DNA from: DASZUC01 sp035547775
Lineage (GTDB): Bacteria > Patescibacteriota > Saccharimonadia > Saccharimonadales > UBA4665
Direction: 5' to 3'
Assembly (NCBI GenBank): GCA_035547775.1
Contig: DASZUC010000016.1
Location: forward strand, 1-39,000
Length of the DNA: 39,000 nt
Shown: one piece after another, positions 24,010 to 31,400 of the stretch
Layout: each line of letters opens with the position of its first letter
Numbering within the stretch: the first letter of the stretch is position 1
Made by a program: the position numbers and the translations under genes
The notes under the pieces: generated by a model
The model's database searches: none
What the model was told of the DNA's origin: nothing
Seen by the model: the letters and a program-made list of their open reading frames with translations, nothing else

Positions 24010-24333
24010 TTACATCGTGCCGCCAGCGGCTTGTAACAAGCCTTCACGCAACTGCTGATGCTGTTGGTGTAATTCACCAATCATCTGCCTGGTCTCAAGG
24101 TGATGTCGCGTGCTGGCTGCTTTATGACTGTTGAGCTGGCGAATGAGCCGTTTCTCCATCTGCTGCAGATCAGATTTGGTGGCCATGACCGACTCTAGTC
24201 TCTGCAAGTCTTTTTTAGTGACGAAAGCCTGCAGGTCTTCTTTAGTAGCGAAAGTCCCAGTTATAACACCGAGCTGCTCGACTAATGTAGACAGTAATTG
24301 CTGGTTGGTTAAATCATATGGTCCCATTTGCAT
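24010..24333 (-). CDS. Small coiled-coil protein with TKxDL repeats
   Basis: This 107-residue soluble protein contains three repeats of the form A/V-T-K-x-D-L-Q (ATKEDLQ, VTKKDLQ, ATKSDLQ) about 13-17 residues apart, followed by a Gln/His/Arg-rich helix (GELHQQHQQLREGLLQ). This predicts a long coiled coil. Similar repeat proteins are common in bacteria and phage, but their functions vary and I cannot assign one. ATG 24333 was chosen because TTGATG and TACAAT with ideal 17-base spacing end 7 bases upstream; the open frame extends further but would include the promoter. It is divergent from the glutaredoxin-like gene. Confidence 0.7.
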   Translation of the reverse strand: MQMGPYDLTNQQLLSTLVEQLGVITGTFATKEDLQAFVTKKDLQRLESVMATKSDLQQMEKRLIRQLNSHKAASTRHHLETRQMIGELHQQHQQLREGLLQAAGGTM

Positions 24334-24340
24334 GCTTACT

Positions 24341-24369
24341 ATTGTAGGTCCGGCTGCCAGCACCATCAA
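24341..24369 (-). promoter_or_regulatory. Promoter of the coiled-coil gene
   Basis: On the minus strand TTGATG (24369-24364), a 17-base spacer and TACAAT (24346-24341) precede the ATG at 24333 by 7 bases. This indicates a leaderless transcript. Confidence 0.65.
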
Positions 24370-24404
24370 ATCATAATTGGCAAAATTTAAGCTTTTATTA
24401 ATAA

Positions 24405-24431
24405 TCATTACTATACAAAATATAGTAATGA
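24405..24431. promoter_or_regulatory. Operator-like 11-bp palindrome
   Basis: TCATTACTATA (24405-24415) and TATAGTAATGA (24421-24431) are perfect reverse complements separated by CAAAA. The site ends 5 bases before a TACACT -10 box (24437-24442) that lies 6 bases from the ATG at 24449. It covers the expected -35 region, so a bound repressor or activator would control the glutaredoxin-like gene. There is no T-tract, and it lies ahead of a promoter, so a terminator is unlikely. Confidence 0.65.
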
Positions 24432-24448
24432 CATGGTACACTGGATAT

Positions 24449-24703
24449 ATGAGCGATGATTCTTCGATTACTATCTATGGCGCCGAATGGTGTGGACCCT
24501 GTCATATGACCAAACACTATCTAACCGAAAAGGGCCTCAAATACACCTACCGTAACATCGATGAAGACCCAGCTGCTGGCCTTGAGGCTATCACTAAATC
24601 TGGCGAACGAGCCATCCCGGTGATTGATATTGCCGGCGATATTGTCGTGGGATTTGATCGCCCCAAACTCGATGCAGCTCTCAAAGCCCACAAGCTGGTT
24701 TAG
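24449..24703 (+). CDS. Glutaredoxin/NrdH-like thiol-disulfide protein
   Basis: This 84-residue thioredoxin-fold protein has the active site CGPC at residues 15-18 (GAEWCGPCHMTKHYL). The cis-proline is in the segment ERAIPVIDIAG, and VVGFDRPKLDAAL is the typical C-terminal glutaredoxin-like helix region. Such proteins reduce disulfides, for example in ribonucleotide reductase (NrdH) or as mycoredoxin-like partners. The exact partner is not visible. ATG 24449 is preferred over an upstream ATG at 24377, because the -10 box TACACT lies 6 bases before it and the palindrome occupies the extra codons. It appears monocistronic. Confidence 0.85.
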   Translation: MSDDSSITIYGAEWCGPCHMTKHYLTEKGLKYTYRNIDEDPAAGLEAITKSGERAIPVIDIAGDIVVGFDRPKLDAALKAHKLV

Positions 24704-24762
24704 CGACGAATATCACAATTTTCCAGCGAAAAATCTTACATGCTCTCCAGCGCTTGGCGCCC

Positions 24763-24790
24763 TATACTGAGCCATAGATAAGGAGAGATC
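24763..24790 (+). promoter_or_regulatory. -10 box and ribosome site of the gene at 24791
   Basis: TATACT (24763-24768) is followed by a 22-base leader containing AAGGAGAG close to the ATG at 24791. This is one of the few first genes here with a leader and a clear Shine-Dalgarno sequence. Confidence 0.6.
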
Positions 24791-25252
24791 ATGAGCGAAA
24801 CACCACGCCTAGATATCGACGGCATCCCCGAGCCCTTTGTGCTGCAAGCGGCTATATTGGAAGGGCGTATTGAGCGCAACCCTACCTTGGCACAATACCA
24901 CCTAGACATCTTGATTGACGAACCTGATCTGCCCCTGGATAGCCTCCAGAATCGGCTAGGCGAGCAGGGAGCCGACGAAGTGATTGGTTACCGCACATTA
25001 TTGACCTCTGGACTCTACCGCGTTTTATCCTACGATCAACAAACCAACCGAGCCATCGACCAAGATGAAAGGCATCAGAAATTACTGAGTGAACACCGGA
25101 GCGGCCGCTTACACGGCGTTACCGCCGAGCAACATCGCTTACGCATTCGAGCTAGCGAACTCTACCATTATGCTGGTCGAGTGGCCGCCGAACAGCATGG
25201 CACCCAAGTGCTGAGCAAAGAAGCCGCAGGCCAACGCTTGCAATCTGCTTGA
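24791..25252 (+). CDS. Unknown soluble protein
   Basis: This 153-residue acidic soluble protein has no signal or membrane segment. It is rich in Leu, Gln, Glu and His and probably all helical in its second half (RLRIRASELYHYAGRVAAEQ). I recognise no motif. The opening segment DIDGIPEPFVLQAAILEGRI reads as a genuine folded domain, and a well-placed Shine-Dalgarno sequence supports translation. It sits alone between the glutaredoxin-like gene and the adenosyltransferase, which has its own promoter. Confidence 0.7.
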   Translation: MSETPRLDIDGIPEPFVLQAAILEGRIERNPTLAQYHLDILIDEPDLPLDSLQNRLGEQGADEVIGYRTLLTSGLYRVLSYDQQTNRAIDQDERHQKLLSEHRSGRLHGVTAEQHRLRIRASELYHYAGRVAAEQHGTQVLSKEAAGQRLQSA

Positions 25253-25259
25253 GAATTGA

Positions 25260-25289
25260 TTGTCAAAAACCTGTCAGAGGCCGCATAAT
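25260..25289 (+). promoter_or_regulatory. Promoter of the corrinoid adenosyltransferase gene
   Basis: TTGTCA (25260-25265) and CATAAT (25284-25289) are 18 bases apart, with 7 bases to the ATG at 25297. This again predicts a leaderless mRNA. Confidence 0.65.
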
Positions 25290-25296
25290 ATAACTA

Positions 25297-25866
25297 ATGG
25301 TATTTGAGGAATACAAAAGTAAGCCAGCGGTGGTGATTGTCTATACTGGCGACAGCAAAGGTAAAACCAGCGCTTCGCTCGGTTTAATGGTGCGAGCTCT
25401 CGGTAATCGCTGGAATGTCGCCTTCATCCAGTTCATTAAGCACTGGGGTGTCGGCGAACATGTCTTCATTCGTGATATTCAGCCTCTATACAAAGATCAG
25501 CTGTACTTCTATAAAGGAGGTAAGGGGTTTTATCAGGCCGGGGAATTGAGTGAACAATATATCTCTGAAGAGCAGCATCAGGCGGCCGCGCAGGCCACAT
25601 ATGACGAGGCCCTGAAGGCTGCCAGCAGTGGTGACTTCCAACTAGTAATTTGTGATGAGATCAATAATGCCGTGCACGACGGGCTGCTGACTGAAAAACA
25701 GCTTGAAACGCTATTGAAGAAGCGCGCGGCCAACACCAGCCTCTGTTTAACGGGTCGGAACTTTCCAGAGCGTTTACTTAAGTACGTCGACATTGCTACC
25801 GATATGCACAAGATTAAGCATCACTTTGATGACAAATTCTTAGCCAACAAGGGGATTGATTTCTAA
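25297..25866 (+). CDS. cobO: CobA/BtuR-type corrinoid adenosyltransferase
   Basis: This 189-residue P-loop protein has VIVYTGDSKGKTSASLGLMV, the modified Walker A of CobA/BtuR enzymes, and a Walker B-like LVICDEINNAVHDGLL. TGRNFPERLLKYVDIATDM and then KIKHHFD near the C-terminus also match the family. These enzymes transfer the adenosyl group of ATP to cob(I)alamin or its precursors. No other B12 gene or B12-dependent enzyme is visible in the window, so it may serve corrinoid salvage. ADP-forming or regulatory relatives are possible. It is followed by a TAATG-coupled unknown gene. Confidence 0.85.
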   Translation: MVFEEYKSKPAVVIVYTGDSKGKTSASLGLMVRALGNRWNVAFIQFIKHWGVGEHVFIRDIQPLYKDQLYFYKGGKGFYQAGELSEQYISEEQHQAAAQATYDEALKAASSGDFQLVICDEINNAVHDGLLTEKQLETLLKKRAANTSLCLTGRNFPERLLKYVDIATDMHKIKHHFDDKFLANKGIDF

Positions 25867-26267
25867 TGTTGCGCCGCTCTACCGCCGAACCCTCGCCCCA
25901 AACTTCTACCGAAGTTTTACGAGAATTTATGAGCGGCACTTGCTATCGAGCCAGTCTGCTCTTGGAGACCGCCAAAGTCTATGGCTGGTCGCCAAGCTTG
26001 TCGATGGAGCGAGTCCAAGAGGAGTTCGAGCGGTCAATCGGTTACATTGCCATGATTGCTCATGAAAGCGGATTGAATCACGCCACCTGGATTGATGACA
26101 GTGGAACTTCGCAAACCGGTAAAGTAGTCGGCATTGGTGGTAATGTTGATCTTGAGGAAGGCGAATTTAGCCTGCGCCTGGCGATTATTGACCCTGCATT
26201 AACCAAGCCCGGGCAGGCCATGCTCGTCGACTACCAGCGAGTCGTAGACTTTCGTCATCAGTCTTAA
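25866..26267 (+). CDS. Unknown protein coupled to the adenosyltransferase gene
   Basis: This 133-residue soluble protein starts on the stop codon of the preceding gene (TAATG), so the two form an operon. The middle (EEFERSIGYIAMIAHESGLN) is probably helical, and the C-terminal half (KVVGIGGNVDLEEGEFSLRL then AIIDPALTKPGQAML) reads as a beta-rich fold. There are no cysteines apart from one near residue 25. I do not recognise it. A role with the corrinoid enzyme is suggested only by the coupling. It ends 52 bases before the PafA-like gene, which has its own -10 box. Confidence 0.65.
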   Translation: MLRRSTAEPSPQTSTEVLREFMSGTCYRASLLLETAKVYGWSPSLSMERVQEEFERSIGYIAMIAHESGLNHATWIDDSGTSQTGKVVGIGGNVDLEEGEFSLRLAIIDPALTKPGQAMLVDYQRVVDFRHQS

Positions 26268-26304
26268 ACCAAGATAATTTCTCGTAAATTTGGCTAAATC
26301 GTTA

Positions 26305-26310
26305 TATAAT
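26305..26310 (+). promoter_or_regulatory. -10 box of the PafA-like gene
   Basis: A perfect TATAAT ends 9 bases before the ATG at 26320. There is no Shine-Dalgarno sequence and no obvious -35. Confidence 0.55.
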
Positions 26311-26319
26311 TAGCAACCT

Positions 26320-27789
26320 ATGAGTCGTGTACGTCCTGATGACTTTTTCAGTGCACATCCTCCCAGCCGTATTATTGGCGTGGAGTGTGAATACAATGTC
26401 CAAGGCACAGACGTGTCCATGGGCGACCTGTTGGCCGAGGAAACATTGAATGAGTTTAGTACCAGTGGAGATGAATCTGAATTTGCCTGGTTGTGGACTG
26501 ACGATAAATTACAATTGCCGAACGGTGGCAACCTGCATGCTGATGTTGGTCACTTAGAATACAACACGCCAGAGAGTCGCGGCCCGCGTGAAGCAGCAAC
26601 TGCCGACCTTGCCGGTACGCTGATTGTTGCTGAACTCGCCGAAATTTGTGATCACACTCACCGTGGTGTTTATCGGCGCACTGGCACCGACCTGAATGCT
26701 CGAGTCTCTTATGGGGGCGACCACGAAGAGGAAGATGAGACCGTGCCAGCCCATGGCAGCGCTACGAGTGGATATCACGAAAATTATCTTATTCCGGCAT
26801 GTATTGCCGAAAGCTTACTGGACTCACCACTCCTGCCAAGCTACCTAGCGACGCGCTGGTGGAGTTTTGCCGGTATTGTTGGCCGTGGTGGCTATGAACT
26901 TAGTCAAAAAGCTCAAGGCATCGGCTTATCGGCTCTGGATAGCGATCGTAATGGACGGCGGACAGATGAAAGCGCCAAACCAATGGCTCTGGTGATGGGC
27001 GGGCACGAAGATCTTGACGTTAATGCCACTCGTGAGTGGAGCCGCGTGGAGGTCCGCTACGCAGACGCCGGACAATCCCGTTGGAGTCGCCTGGTATCGC
27101 TGGCCATGACCTCGGCCGTGTTACGCCTACACGAATATCGTGACATCCTGTCGATCGACGATAAATACCTACTTGAACAACCGGTACAGGCCGCTCACCA
27201 AATTTCACAAGATCTCCCTTTTAAACGGGTCTATGAGACCATCGGCGGGTCAGCATCGGCAGCCAATATTGCCGAAGAGCTTGCCCAGAACATCTTAGCT
27301 TTGGGTAAGGAGATCGATTTACCGAAAGACGAATTATGGGCTGCCCGAGAGGTAATTCGCGCAACCGAAAGCCTCAAGCGAACACATCCCCAAAAAGCCG
27401 ATTATGGTGATCTGATCGACCGTGTTGACTTTGCTGCAAAACACCATGTGATGCGCAATATCAAAAACATTCGGCCAGCCGGTAATAGCAAACAAGCCTT
27501 GGCATTTGACCTGCAATGGGACCGCATTTATCCAAAGGGTGTCGCTCAGGTATGGTGGCAGCGGCAAGCCTACCAACAACAGGTCATTTCGGACGAAGCC
27601 ATTTATCGTTCAGTCGCAAAGCCGCCACGCTATACCCGAGCGGCTATCCGCGGGCGAGCGGTCGCCGATGGAGTCGCCCAAGATGCCGACTGGACCTACG
27701 TACACTTTGGCGAGGGGAAAGGTATTCTTTTGAATAACCCTTACGATTCGCGTTTGCCGGCTGACTATCCAGAAGTCACCCGGGCATAA
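26320..27789 (+). CDS. Pup ligase (PafA/Dop family) protein
   Basis: This 489-residue protein matches the PafA/Dop family in several blocks. IIGVECEYNV (19-28) corresponds to GIETEYG with its magnesium-binding glutamates. NGGNLHADVGHLEYNTPE (68-85) corresponds to NGARLYLDVGSHPEY with the catalytic aspartate (here Asp75). GYHENYLI (151-158) matches the CHENYL motif, GYELSQKAQGIGL matches the SQR block, and EWSRVEVRYADAGQSRWSRL matches the EPHAD block. In Actinobacteria PafA ligates Pup to lysines and Dop removes it. No long Dop-loop follows the first motif, so it is closer to PafA in layout. An acidic insert (DHEEEDETVPAHGSATS) is extra. No Pup, Mpa or proteasome gene is visible here. Confidence 0.8.
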   Translation: MSRVRPDDFFSAHPPSRIIGVECEYNVQGTDVSMGDLLAEETLNEFSTSGDESEFAWLWTDDKLQLPNGGNLHADVGHLEYNTPESRGPREAATADLAGTLIVAELAEICDHTHRGVYRRTGTDLNARVSYGGDHEEEDETVPAHGSATSGYHENYLIPACIAESLLDSPLLPSYLATRWWSFAGIVGRGGYELSQKAQGIGLSALDSDRNGRRTDESAKPMALVMGGHEDLDVNATREWSRVEVRYADAGQSRWSRLVSLAMTSAVLRLHEYRDILSIDDKYLLEQPVQAAHQISQDLPFKRVYETIGGSASAANIAEELAQNILALGKEIDLPKDELWAAREVIRATESLKRTHPQKADYGDLIDRVDFAAKHHVMRNIKNIRPAGNSKQALAFDLQWDRIYPKGVAQVWWQRQAYQQQVISDEAIYRSVAKPPRYTRAAIRGRAVADGVAQDADWTYVHFGEGKGILLNNPYDSRLPADYPEVTRA

Positions 27790-27804
27790 GCCGGCGTCAG
27801 CTGC

Positions 27805-27810
27805 TACAAT
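27805..27810 (+). promoter_or_regulatory. -10 box of the first P-loop kinase gene
   Basis: TACAAT ends 6 bases before the ATG at 27817. No Shine-Dalgarno sequence is present, and the spacing fits leaderless initiation. Confidence 0.5.
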
Positions 27811-27816
27811 CAACGT

Positions 27817-28332
27817 ATGAGTCAGCCAACCCTGTACTTATTCATTGGCTATCCGGGTGCGGGTAAAACCACGCTAGCGCGCATGATTCATGAAGCCACC
27901 GGTGCCGTGCACCTATGGGCCGATCATGAACGTCAGAAACAATTCGGTCAACCAACCCACAGCGAAACTGAAAGCAATGAACTCTACCGTCGCCTGAATG
28001 ACCAGACCATGCAATTGCTCAAAAGTGGACAAAGCGTCATTTTTGATACGAATTTTAACTTTCGTAAAGACCGTCAATACTTACGCGACATCGCTGAACG
28101 AGCCGGTGCTCAAAGCATTACCATTTGGGTGACAACTTCGCGAGAACTGGCCCGACAACGAGCCGTGCATGATGATAATCTACGCAATGGCTACCATGCT
28201 GTTATGAGTGGCGAGCAATTTGATGCCATCGCCAATAAGCTCCAGCCACCGGAATATGATGAAAAAATCATTAACATTGACGGCACGCAACTTGACAAGA
28301 CCACTGCACTCCAGCAACTTGGAATAGTATGA
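27817..28332 (+). CDS. P-loop kinase-like ATPase (AAA_33 type)
   Basis: This 171-residue protein has Walker A GYPGAGKTT at residues 9-17, VIFDTNFNFRKDRQYL as the second conserved block, and a LID-like arginine-containing helix (RELARQRAVHDDN). This is the layout of zeta-toxin/polynucleotide-kinase-related small ATP-binding kinases. Their substrates vary (nucleosides, nucleic acid ends, sugars), and it cannot be read here. The stop overlaps the following nuclease gene start as ATGA, so the two are co-translated. That pairing hints at nucleic-acid metabolism but proves nothing. Confidence 0.75.
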   Translation: MSQPTLYLFIGYPGAGKTTLARMIHEATGAVHLWADHERQKQFGQPTHSETESNELYRRLNDQTMQLLKSGQSVIFDTNFNFRKDRQYLRDIAERAGAQSITIWVTTSRELARQRAVHDDNLRNGYHAVMSGEQFDAIANKLQPPEYDEKIINIDGTQLDKTTALQQLGIV

Positions 28333-28913
28333 GTTACCGTTATCGTCGAGCTCACGGCTGGACCGCCGTGTTGATACTGTTGATCAGCATCGGTTTTACC
28401 TATGCCGAACAGCAAGGCTGGTTTGATAGTGCTGGCAAACAATTAGAGGCCAATCAACCTGGTCTGTATAAAATTGATCATTTTATTGATGGCGACACCA
28501 TCGCTGTTAACATGAATGGCCAGGTTGAAGATATACGTTTTGTGGGCGTAGACACCCCTGAGACCCACAAGCCCAACACACCAGTAGAATGTTACGGACC
28601 AGCCGCCGCAGCCTTCACCAAAAGCCAGATCGGTAACCAGCGGGTTCGTTTAGTGTCCGATAGCCTGAGCACTGATCGTGATCGTTACGGACGCTTGCTG
28701 CGCTACGTCTATTTACCCGATGGCACGAACCTTGACCAACGCCTCATTGAACAAGGCTATGGCTTCTACTATCCGTATTTTCCGTTTAGCAAAGCCCATC
28801 AGTTTAAGGTTGCCGAGAAGCAGGCCATTGCCGCTCATCGCGGCCTCTGGGGTAATTGCCATCCCACACCGACCGATGACGGCGGCTATGTTATGAATGA
28901 ACCAGCACAGTAG
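28329..28913 (+). CDS. Membrane-anchored staphylococcal-type nuclease
   Basis: This 194-residue protein has an N-terminal hydrophobic helix (about 11-27, possibly an uncleaved signal anchor) and then an SNase-like domain. DGDTIAV holds the calcium-binding aspartate, RFVGVDTPETH the first catalytic arginine and the glutamate region, and DRDRYGRLLRYVY the second catalytic arginine. These nucleases cut DNA and RNA outside the cell. For a small-genome organism that depends on nucleotide salvage, an extracellular nuclease is a sensible acquisition route; that is inference. Two cysteines could form a disulfide. It is coupled to the upstream kinase by an ATGA overlap and converges on GT2. Confidence 0.9.
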   Translation: MSYRYRRAHGWTAVLILLISIGFTYAEQQGWFDSAGKQLEANQPGLYKIDHFIDGDTIAVNMNGQVEDIRFVGVDTPETHKPNTPVECYGPAAAAFTKSQIGNQRVRLVSDSLSTDRDRYGRLLRYVYLPDGTNLDQRLIEQGYGFYYPYFPFSKAHQFKVAEKQAIAAHRGLWGNCHPTPTDDGGYVMNEPAQ

Positions 28914-28914
28914 G

Positions 28915-29778
28915 TTATGCCACGTAAGCCGTTGGGTCGACCCGTGGAGCAGTCGAGCGAGCTGAAAAAAGTTGTAGCCACGAGAAGTGTTGGCCCAGCG
29001 GGTCATACCCACGATGCAAAACACGGGCCGGCAGATAGCCAATAGCGCACAATGCCACCAAACTATACATATGCCAGCGAGCGCGAATGTGATGCTGGGC
29101 GTAGGTGTTTGGCGCCACCAGTACATAACGCATAAAACTGATAAAGTTCACGTCAATACGACGGGAAGATATCTTGGCAGTTAAGCGCTCGTCAAAGACC
29201 ACCCGTTCCCCCAGCTCCTGCAGGTGGATGGCAATGTCGTAGTCTTCGTGCTGACCACCGCGCTGACAGAGGCGAGCACGGACTGCCTGCCAAGCCGATC
29301 GCTGCAGCGCCATATTGGCACCGTATAAAAACACTCGATTGCCGAGCTGGCGCGCCAAACGACGGCGAAAGAACAGGTCAATCGTATTAAACAGACGAGC
29401 AGCCGCTACATTGTAATACTGGGCCGTGCCCGAAACGGCAGCAATCGTGGGCTCACTCATAATCTGTTGCACCGTGGCCAACCACTCAGTTGGCAGCAAG
29501 CTGTCGGCATCAATCCGGGCAATAATATCGCCGCGAGCCGCATCAAAACCAGTCGTGCGGGCGTGCACCACGCCTTGACGACGCTCCGTCATCACACGCA
29601 CAAAAGGGAAGCGGGCAGCAATTGCCGCTGAATCATCGGTGGAATTATTATCAACCACAATCACTTCAAAAGGTTTGACTGTTTGCCGAGCAATCGCCGT
29701 CAAACAAGCGGCCAGCTGAGCGGCCTCATTGTATACTGGAATGATAATGCTAATGCGCAAACTCTGGACTTGATTCAT
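28915..29778 (-). CDS. GT2-family glycosyltransferase
   Basis: This 287-residue GT-A fold enzyme begins ISIIIPVYNEAAQLAACLTA, followed by VIVVDNNSTDDSAAIAARF and the DxD motif in ARIDADSLLP. The acceptor-side region includes GGQHEDYDIAIHLQELG with an ED motif near residue 180. The C-terminal 80 residues are rich in aromatic and hydrophobic residues and may lie against the membrane. Family members add sugars to lipid carriers, glycans or polysaccharides. The ATG overlaps head-to-head with the ATG of the divergent glycosidase-like gene. Its -10 box lies inside the first codons of that gene. Confidence 0.88.
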   Translation of the reverse strand: MNQVQSLRISIIIPVYNEAAQLAACLTAIARQTVKPFEVIVVDNNSTDDSAAIAARFPFVRVMTERRQGVVHARTTGFDAARGDIIARIDADSLLPTEWLATVQQIMSEPTIAAVSGTAQYYNVAAARLFNTIDLFFRRRLARQLGNRVFLYGANMALQRSAWQAVRARLCQRGGQHEDYDIAIHLQELGERVVFDERLTAKISSRRIDVNFISFMRYVLVAPNTYAQHHIRARWHMYSLVALCAIGYLPARVLHRGYDPLGQHFSWLQLFSARSTAPRVDPTAYVA

Positions 29779-30901
29779 GCCTACTCATTCTAACAAATCG
29801 TCGCTGAGAAAACGCTTGCTCTCGACCATGCAGCAAATTGTCGGTCTGGTTGTTTGGCTACCCCGGGGCAGATGGGCCAAACGACTAGTCTACGGCTTCC
29901 TCTCGCTGCTGATTTTATTGACCGTCGGTATGTATGGCATTGCTGAATGGTACATTCACTCCGAGACAAGCCAACCACTAACGCTGGGCGCGACTTTCAT
30001 TCCAGATTATGCCACCAGCCTCGGCCTCAACCCTGACCAGACCCTGCAGGCCTTGCTGAATATTGGTGTGCGCGATTTTCGACTAGTGGGTTATTGGAGT
30101 GATATTGAAACTTCGCCCGGCCAGTATAATTTCAGCCAACTCGATAGCGAATTTGCCGCTATCGCTAAAGCCCATGGCCATATCACCTTGAGTCTTGGAC
30201 TCCGCCAACCACGTTGGCCAGAGTGTCATATGCCCGATTGGGCCAGTAGTGAAAAGCCCGGCCAGTGGCAGCCACAGCTCAACCAATTCATTACGACCAG
30301 CATTGACCGCTATAAAACCAGCCCGGCACTAGCTCATTACCAGCTCGAGAATGAATACTTTCTTAAGGGCTTCGGCATTTGCGATTCCATCCCCGGCGCC
30401 GAAAGCCGCCAACGCCTGATCAGTGAATATAAGCTGGTTAAGCAACTCGACTCAAAGCATCCAGTTATTATCGGTCGCAGCAACAACGATCTGGGCTACC
30501 CAGTTGGCCAGCCCCAGCCCGATGAATTTGGTGTGTCGGTCTACAAGCGCGTCTGGAACACTTTGCCACTGATGCGCCGCTACATCGAGTATCCATTCCC
30601 AGCCTGGTATTATGGCTTCCTGGCTGGCTGGCAGAAGATTTTTGACCATAAAGATATGGTGATTGATGAGCTGCAAGCCGAGGCCTGGCCACCTCACGGT
30701 CAAACTATTCCGGCCACTAGCTTGGCCGAGCAAAATAAGTCGATGAACGCCACTCGTTTGGCCGCGCGCATCAAATATGGCGAAGCCACCGGTATGCGTA
30801 CTATTTACCTCTGGGGCGCCGAATATTGGTATTACCGTCTAACCGTCTTGCACGATCCTAGTTTGTGGCAAGTGGCAAAAGATAATTTCAACCCTAATTA
30901 G
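29777..30901 (+). CDS. Membrane-anchored clan-A glycoside hydrolase-like protein
   Basis: This 374-residue protein has a basic N-terminus, one membrane helix (about 37-56) and an extracellular TIM-barrel-like domain. LRQPRWPECHMPDW, YQLENEYF (Glu193 as acid/base, the Asn-Glu pair of clan GH-A) and VIDELQAEAW (Glu298 or Glu302 as nucleophile) resemble the catalytic ends of strands 4 and 7. YLWGAEYWYYR is the strand-8 region. It probably acts on external or cell-wall glycans; the family and substrate are not assigned. The start is uncertain: ATG 29777 shares its CATG with the GT2 start, and ATG 29828 is a shorter option that still keeps the membrane helix. Confidence 0.75.
   Translation: MPTHSNKSSLRKRLLSTMQQIVGLVVWLPRGRWAKRLVYGFLSLLILLTVGMYGIAEWYIHSETSQPLTLGATFIPDYATSLGLNPDQTLQALLNIGVRDFRLVGYWSDIETSPGQYNFSQLDSEFAAIAKAHGHITLSLGLRQPRWPECHMPDWASSEKPGQWQPQLNQFITTSIDRYKTSPALAHYQLENEYFLKGFGICDSIPGAESRQRLISEYKLVKQLDSKHPVIIGRSNNDLGYPVGQPQPDEFGVSVYKRVWNTLPLMRRYIEYPFPAWYYGFLAGWQKIFDHKDMVIDELQAEAWPPHGQTIPATSLAEQNKSMNATRLAARIKYGEATGMRTIYLWGAEYWYYRLTVLHDPSLWQVAKDNFNPN
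29787..29792 (-). promoter_or_regulatory. -10 box of GT2, inside the divergent gene
   Basis: On the minus strand TAGAAT ends 8 bases before the GT2 ATG at 29778. These bases are also codons 4-6 of the plus-strand gene if that gene starts at 29777. Confidence 0.45.
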
Positions 30902-30906
30902 ATACG

Positions 30907-30935
30907 TTGTCAAGTATCGAGCTTTCAGCTAGAAT
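30907..30935 (+). promoter_or_regulatory. smpB promoter
   Basis: TTGTCA (30907-30912) and TAGAAT (30930-30935) are separated by the ideal 17 bases, with just 6 bases to the ATG at 30942. It is the clearest leaderless promoter in the window. Confidence 0.75.
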
Positions 30936-30941
30936 ACTCTT

Positions 30942-31400
30942 ATGGCTAAGAAATCCGGCAACCAGCCGAAACAGATTACTAACCGACGGGCTCGCCACGA
31001 TTATGAGCTCGGCGATTCTTTAGTGGCGGGCATTGAGCTGACTGGCGGCGAGACTAAGGCCTTGCGACTGGGCCACGGCCATCTGCGTGGCGCCTATGTG
31101 ACTGTCAAAGGTGATGAATTACTTCTCATTAACGCTACCATCGCTAGTGCACCCGGCATACTCATTAGTGAAACAGATCAAACCCGCGCTCGGCGCCTGC
31201 TGGCCAAACGGCGCGAAATTGATCGCTTGATTCAAGCCAAACAGCAAGGGAACACCATCGTGCCACTGGAACTACTCACTGGTGGACGTTTTATCAAACT
31301 GCGCCTGGCTATTGGTCGCGGCAAAAAACGTTACGACAAGCGGCAAACACTGAAAAAGCGCGATCAACAGCGCGACATTGCTCGCGACATCAAACGTTAA
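30942..31400 (+). CDS. smpB: SsrA-binding protein SmpB
   Basis: This 152-residue RNA-binding protein begins its fold with NRRARHDYELGDSLVAGIEL, the usual N-terminal signature, continues with TGGETKALRLGHGHLRGAYV, and ends with the basic tail KKRYDKRQTLKKRDQQRDIA that reaches into the ribosomal decoding centre. With tmRNA it rescues stalled ribosomes. No tmRNA gene was recognised in this window. The tail is intact and length is normal (about 150). It stands alone, converging on the PIG-L gene with the two stop codons sharing TTAA. Confidence 0.96.
   Translation: MAKKSGNQPKQITNRRARHDYELGDSLVAGIELTGGETKALRLGHGHLRGAYVTVKGDELLLINATIASAPGILISETDQTRARRLLAKRREIDRLIQAKQQGNTIVPLELLTGGRFIKLRLAIGRGKKRYDKRQTLKKRDQQRDIARDIKR

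Noticed and set aside
24010..24333. Coiled-coil protein ending in GGTM, considered as a Pup-like modifier for the PafA-like enzyme
   Set aside because: Pup ends in GGE or GGQ with a C-terminal carboxylate target; this protein ends Thr-Met after the glycines and is larger, so the match is not convincing.
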